A stretch of 64,000 nt of DNA from Alphaproteobacteria bacterium AO1-B (GTDB taxonomy: Bacteria > Pseudomonadota > Alphaproteobacteria > Rhizobiales > Stappiaceae), in NCBI GenBank assembly GCA_001890945.1, contig MLAX01000004.1:434001-498000 (forward strand), in the 5' to 3' direction. Under the pieces are notes generated by a model, which worked only from the letters and a program-made list of their open reading frames with translations, was not told the DNA's origin and made no database searches. The stretch's first letter is position 1. The number at the start of each line of letters is the position of its first letter. Below are positions 60,609-64,000 of the stretch, in pieces. The translations under genes and the position numbers were made by a program.

Positions 60609-61493
60609 CTAACTCCGTATTTCAGAAAGGTTCTGAGCAAGATCTTGGATTGCGTCCGCGGTGCGTGGTCCGAAGCCAAGCAGGTAGTCTCCTGGCATGT
60701 TTAAGAGACGGTTGGCCTTGCCTGCAGGTGTTTGCGCAAGAGCTGGGTGAGAGAAGAGGTCATCTGCCGACGCGCTGTGATCTCCTTCCCGATCCATCAT
60801 CAAGACGACGTCCGGCATCGCGCTCAGGATCGCCTCGTCGCTAAGCTGCTTGTAACCAGAGAATTCGCTGACTGCGTTCTTTGCGCCTGCCAGGGTGATA
60901 ATGCCGTCAGCCGCAGTATCAGCTCCACCAGCCATGATCCGGCCGCCGCGCGTGGACAGCACAAACAGGACGCGGACGTTATCGTTCCGGCCAGCGGCTT
61001 GTTCTTGCGCAGTTTTGAGGTCGGCTTCAATCTTCTGCGTAAGAGCGTTGGCTTTTTCCGGAACGCCAAGGGCCGCACCAACAGTCCGTATTTTGGCTAC
61101 GATACCTTCTGGCGTGAATTCGTTCGGAATGTTGGCAATTGCGATCCCTGATTTCTCCAAAACGTCGACCGCCTCCTGCGGGCCACTGCCGTCCAGCATT
61201 AAAAGCAGATCGGGATCAACGGAGAGGACACCCTCCGGCGACAGCGCGCGGATATAGCCAATGTCTGGCAAGTCATGGGCTTCTTGCGGATGAACGCTTG
61301 TCGAATCTCTTGCAACAAGACGGTGCTCTTCTTCTAGCGCGAACACCACTTCGGTTACAGAACCACCAACTGCCACAATACGGTTCGAAGCCTCGTCCGC
61401 CGCAAGCGGGTGAAGCGTCAGGCCAAGAGCTGTTGCGGTCAGAAGAGTTGCAGCTGCTAACTCAAGGTAGAAGGAACGAAGTCTGGTAATCAT
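60609..61493 (-). CDS. hmuT: Periplasmic heme-binding protein
   Basis: A 294-residue class III binding protein with a signal peptide (about residues 1-32, ending HPLAAD) and the typical RIVAVGGSVTEVVFAL start, IGYIRALSPEGVLSVDPDLLL, and VLFVLSTRGGRIMAGG. It accepts heme from the outer-membrane receptor and hands it to HmuUV. The ATGA overlap with hmuS (61490-61493) indicates translational coupling. Confidence 0.94.
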   Translation of the reverse strand: MITRLRSFYLELAAATLLTATALGLTLHPLAADEASNRIVAVGGSVTEVVFALEEEHRLVARDSTSVHPQEAHDLPDIGYIRALSPEGVLSVDPDLLLMLDGSGPQEAVDVLEKSGIAIANIPNEFTPEGIVAKIRTVGAALGVPEKANALTQKIEADLKTAQEQAAGRNDNVRVLFVLSTRGGRIMAGGADTAADGIITLAGAKNAVSEFSGYKQLSDEAILSAMPDVVLMMDREGDHSASADDLFSHPALAQTPAGKANRLLNMPGDYLLGFGPRTADAIQDLAQNLSEIRS

Positions 61494-62578
61494 TCGGCTG
61501 CTCCAAGCGTGATGGCGTGATCGAGTTTCGGGAGGTTTTCGGCAAGACCGCGCCAGTCGGATCTCTCGGCATTTCCTTCGCCGCGCACTCCGAAAAACTG
61601 AATGATTTGCTGGCCGTCGCTGTCATAAGCTTCAATTGACGTTACATGTCCGACGTCTGCGGGTTTTCGAACGGCCCAGACATCATGAATATGATCGGTC
61701 CGAAGATGCAGATGGAAGGTCGGGTCCATGATGTTGATCCAAGGGCCTTTTTCCATAACGGTTTCGATTTTCCCCGAGTGGATCTGGATACATCCGCGGT
61801 TGCCTACAAAGCACATGATCGGGATGTGCTCTGAGGCTGCCAGGCGTAGCAGAGCCGGGATCGAGCCTTTGTCGAGCGGCCAGGCCCAGCTTTCACCGGC
61901 AAGCTCAAAGGCGCTCAACCGGTCCAGTTCGAGATCTTTCAAAAGGCCATGAAACTGGTGCGGATCTGTCATGGATTGCCAACGTTCACGTAACTGCATC
62001 TCGGCAAGAACGGTTGGCATTTTGCGGGTAAAGACCGGAGCCGGTGTTACCTTTGGCAAGACTTCTGGCTTTTGGTCGGGGAGCGTTAGAAGCTCGACAA
62101 GTCGATCCCAAGTATCTTTATTTGTCTCAGGCCGTGCATGGATCTTTTGGACCGCATCGCCGTGAGCATCAAAAAATTGCATGGACCGCCGGACGTCCTC
62201 ACCATCTTTCTTTTCAACGGCATATCCGTGGACCCAACTGGCAGGGAACATACGAGTGTCGATCTGTTCGCCCAGCATCAGCGCTGCGCGCTTCCCATTT
62301 ATGAATTTTTCAAACCCGCCAATCTTTTCATGCACGGCGCTTTCGTTACGCGTCAAAGCCATAACGGGGCCGACATTCTGAAGCCCGGCAAAAAGGTCTT
62401 CGAACCTCGGATCAATCCGGCGGGTGCCATGACCAACGAAGCTCGCGACCAGTTCGGCTTCGGAAATGCCAAGTGTCCGCGCCAGATCCCTTTCCCGCAT
62501 TTTGGGTGCGTGCGCACGGGCTTTTCTGATCTCGGTTGCGGTAGGTCGAGAGGCGCTTTCTAGGCCATCTGCGGTCAT
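61490..62578 (-). CDS. hmuS: Heme-degrading / heme-trafficking protein HmuS
   Basis: A protein of about 362 residues of the HmuS/HemS/ShuS family with two repeated halves (ELVASFVGHGTRRIDP ... MALTRNESAVHEKIGGFEKF; MQLRERWQSMTDPHQF ... IMCFVGNRGCIQIHSGKI). It handles imported heme in the cytoplasm. ATG 62578 has GAGGAA six bases upstream; two further in-frame ATGs at 62602 and 62617 lack such a site. It is the first gene of hmuSTUV and is divergent from the receptor gene, with iron-responsive boxes in between. Confidence 0.93.
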   Translation of the reverse strand: MTADGLESASRPTATEIRKARAHAPKMRERDLARTLGISEAELVASFVGHGTRRIDPRFEDLFAGLQNVGPVMALTRNESAVHEKIGGFEKFINGKRAALMLGEQIDTRMFPASWVHGYAVEKKDGEDVRRSMQFFDAHGDAVQKIHARPETNKDTWDRLVELLTLPDQKPEVLPKVTPAPVFTRKMPTVLAEMQLRERWQSMTDPHQFHGLLKDLELDRLSAFELAGESWAWPLDKGSIPALLRLAASEHIPIMCFVGNRGCIQIHSGKIETVMEKGPWINIMDPTFHLHLRTDHIHDVWAVRKPADVGHVTSIEAYDSDGQQIIQFFGVRGEGNAERSDWRGLAENLPKLDHAITLGAAE

Positions 62579-62722
62579 CTGAACTTCCTCTTCATTTGCC
62601 ATAGACGTTCGATCCATAAGGCCCGTCTTGAATGCAATGGCGTGACTAAGTGTTTGTCCTTGTTTCGAAAACTAGAACCTTTCCAAAGAAGCTCTTTTTC
62701 GATTCAGGCGTAGACTGATACT

Positions 62723-62737
62723 TGACTCCACTACTCA
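62723..62737. promoter_or_regulatory. Iron-rhodo-box-like site 1 (TGA-N9-TCA)
   Basis: TGA (62723-62725), nine bases, TCA (62735-62737). This is the consensus reported for the RirA-type iron-rhodo box in Rhizobiales and Rhodobacterales. It lies 145 bp upstream of hmuS and 103 bp upstream of the receptor gene. Confidence 0.55.
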
Positions 62738-62760
62738 TGTTTTATAGTGAGCGCAATACC

Positions 62761-62775
62761 TGAGTCACTGACTCA
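62761..62775. promoter_or_regulatory. Iron-rhodo-box-like site 2 (perfect palindrome)
   Basis: TGAGTCACTGACTCA is a perfect palindrome of 7+1+7 bases and also fits TGA-N9-TCA. It starts 38 bp after site 1 and ends 64 bp before the receptor ATG, where bound RirA could block the promoter when iron is plentiful. Confidence 0.65.
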
Positions 62776-62839
62776 AGTTAAAAATGCTGTTTGGCAGGCA
62801 GCGAAAAGGACGCGAAAACGCGCACTCTTGGAGAAATTT

Positions 62840-64000
62840 ATGGGGCTCAGAAATACCCTTCGCGCCGATTTATTGGGCGGTGTTGCACTGTGGATGTTTG
62901 CTTTTGGTGGGGCGGCGTTCGCACAAGATGAAGTGGCAACGCCACTCCAGCGGATCGTTCTTGGAACAGGTGTTGAGAAAGTCGCAATTGATACACCGCA
63001 AGCGGTGACGGTTCTGGATCAGGAAGCGATTGACAACGAACAGGCAGCGACGATCGGCGAGTTGTTCCGGGATATTCCGGGCGTGACGGTCATCGGCAGT
63101 GATCGCATCGGCGGGCAGTCTTTCAACATTCGCGGGATCGGCGATCTTGCGTCGTCCGATGAGTCCAAAATCATTGTGACCGTTGATGGTGCGACAAAGT
63201 TTTACGAGCAATACCGGCTCGGGTCCTTCTTCTCCGACCCAGAGCTCTACAAGCAGGTTGAGGTGTTGCGAGGTCCTGCCTCATCAACGCTCTATGGTGC
63301 GGGCGCACTGGGTGGTGTGATCAACTTCACCACCAAGGATCCGAGCGACTTTCTGAAACCGGAAGATACAGCTGTCTTGCGGCTGAAGGGCATGTACGAC
63401 TCCAACAAGTGGGGCTTCATGACCTCGGCTGTGGGCGCGGTGCGCCTTTCAGAAAACACCGAGTTTCTGGTCAACGGTATCTTCCGGAAATCGAACGACA
63501 TTGAGGACGGGCACGGGATTGAAATCCCCGGATCTGCGTTTTCTTCGTTCTCTGGTCTGGCCAAGGTTGTCCACCATTTCGGCGAGGATAAGGAACAGGC
63601 TGTCCGCTTGTCTTACCAACGCTGGCAAAGCGACGCCGACGATACCCAATACTCACAAACCAACACTGCGGGTTTCGGTACGATCGATCGGGATATCACT
63701 GACCAGACTGTTGTCCTGAACTATGAAAATCCGGCGAGCGACAATCCCTATCTCGACTTGGCTGTGAACCTGTCCTTTTCGGATACACAAGTTGAGCAGA
63801 AAAACTCGTCGCTCGGGGCGTTCTCACCATCTCAGCTCTTTGAAGATGGAAAGTACGGTTATCGTACCTGGCAGGGAAAGGTCGAGAACACATTCGAGCA
63901 TTCTGGATCAGCCTTTGAGAACTTCCTGACTGTCGGGACCCAGCTCTCTTATCAAGAGCGCACGGCACAGACGAGAAGCGGTGCCATCGGATTTCATCCG
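62840..64000 (+). CDS. TonB-dependent heme receptor (partial, runs off the window)
   Basis: 387 codons without a stop, cut by the right edge. ATG 62840 follows GGAGA. A signal peptide (about residues 1-28, ending GAAFA-QD) leads to a short TonB-box-like region (TPLQRIVLGTG) and a plug domain with PQAVTVLDQEAIDNEQ, LFRDIPGVTVIGSDR, FNIRGIGD, VEVLRGPASSTLYGAGALGG and INFTTKDPSDFL, then the first beta-barrel strands. Linkage to hmuSTUV makes heme the likely ligand (HmuR-type), though the diagnostic barrel motifs lie outside the window. Confidence 0.92.
   Translation, partial: MGLRNTLRADLLGGVALWMFAFGGAAFAQDEVATPLQRIVLGTGVEKVAIDTPQAVTVLDQEAIDNEQAATIGELFRDIPGVTVIGSDRIGGQSFNIRGIGDLASSDESKIIVTVDGATKFYEQYRLGSFFSDPELYKQVEVLRGPASSTLYGAGALGGVINFTTKDPSDFLKPEDTAVLRLKGMYDSNKWGFMTSAVGAVRLSENTEFLVNGIFRKSNDIEDGHGIEIPGSAFSSFSGLAKVVHHFGEDKEQAVRLSYQRWQSDADDTQYSQTNTAGFGTIDRDITDQTVVLNYENPASDNPYLDLAVNLSFSDTQVEQKNSSLGAFSPSQLFEDGKYGYRTWQGKVENTFEHSGSAFENFLTVGTQLSYQERTAQTRSGAIGFHP

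Noticed and set aside
1..64000. CRISPR arrays, tRNA or rRNA genes, insertion sequences, prophage genes
   Set aside because: No regularly spaced repeats, no cloverleaf-like sequences and no transposase, integrase or phage proteins were seen on reading both strands; very short or degenerate elements cannot be excluded by eye.

Overview
The window is a gene-dense stretch of an alphaproteobacterial chromosome. It has moderate GC, many 4-bp ATGA overlaps, alphaproteobacterial versions of a MocR-type taurine regulator, and TGA-N9-TCA boxes of the RirA (iron-rhodo) type. The combination of Na+-NQR, taurine dissimilation, an osmolyte 'trio' cluster and a holdfast-like polysaccharide cluster suggests a marine member of the Stappiaceae (Roseibium/Labrenzia-like) or the Rhodobacterales. 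That taxonomic call is inference from gene content only. I see no tRNA, rRNA, insertion sequence, prophage or CRISPR array.

Layout. (1) 2-7300: nqrM and apbE on the minus strand, divergent from a complete nqrABCDEF operon: the Na+-pumping NADH:quinone oxidoreductase with its iron-sulfur and flavin maturation factors. (2) 7326-22660: an organosulfonate island. It holds a TauR-like regulator, xsc, ackA, an XRE-cupin regulator, two full-length FAD/GcvT demethylating dehydrogenases, a minus-strand taurine:pyruvate aminotransferase and a tauABC importer. Read together, it could import taurine and N-methylated taurines, strip methyl groups onto tetrahydrofolate, transaminate taurine to sulfoacetaldehyde, cleave that to sulfite plus acetyl phosphate, and make ATP and acetate. 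(3) 22682-33759: two divergent operons for an exported polysaccharide. The minus operon has a Wzz/GumC-like co-polymerase with a dead kinase-like domain, a WecG-type glycosyltransferase, a GH5 glycanase and a CelD/HfsK-like GNAT. The plus operon has a polymerase/ligase, a flippase, a GT4 and a GINT1-like protein. (4) 33917-42560: a signalling block with a periplasmic caspase-like protein, a CHASE2 adenylate cyclase, a small exported protein, a hybrid histidine kinase and a REC-EAL phosphodiesterase.

(5) 42576-53301: an amino-sugar / cell-wall-sugar utilisation locus. A minus operon encodes murQ, an ABC sugar importer (binding protein, two permeases, ATPase) and a Gfo/Idh/MocA oxidoreductase. 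A plus operon encodes a BadF-type kinase, a GntR regulator, a SIS deaminase/isomerase, nagA and cutC. A mirrored pair of 20-bp operator-like repeats sits on both promoters. (6) 53319-58614: a MarR regulator and the three-gene N-acetylglutaminylglutamine amide (NAGGN) osmolyte cluster. (7) 58637-64000: the heme-uptake operon hmuSTUV, divergent from a TonB-dependent receptor that runs off the right edge, with two iron-rhodo-box-like sites between them.

The least explained and most interesting points are the pairing of two DMGDH-like demethylases with taurine genes, a cadherin-like (tandem-95-type) insert in the taurine permease, the mirrored operators of the nag/mur locus, the dead kinase-like domain in the polysaccharide co-polymerase, and the caspase/CHASE2/EAL signalling block.
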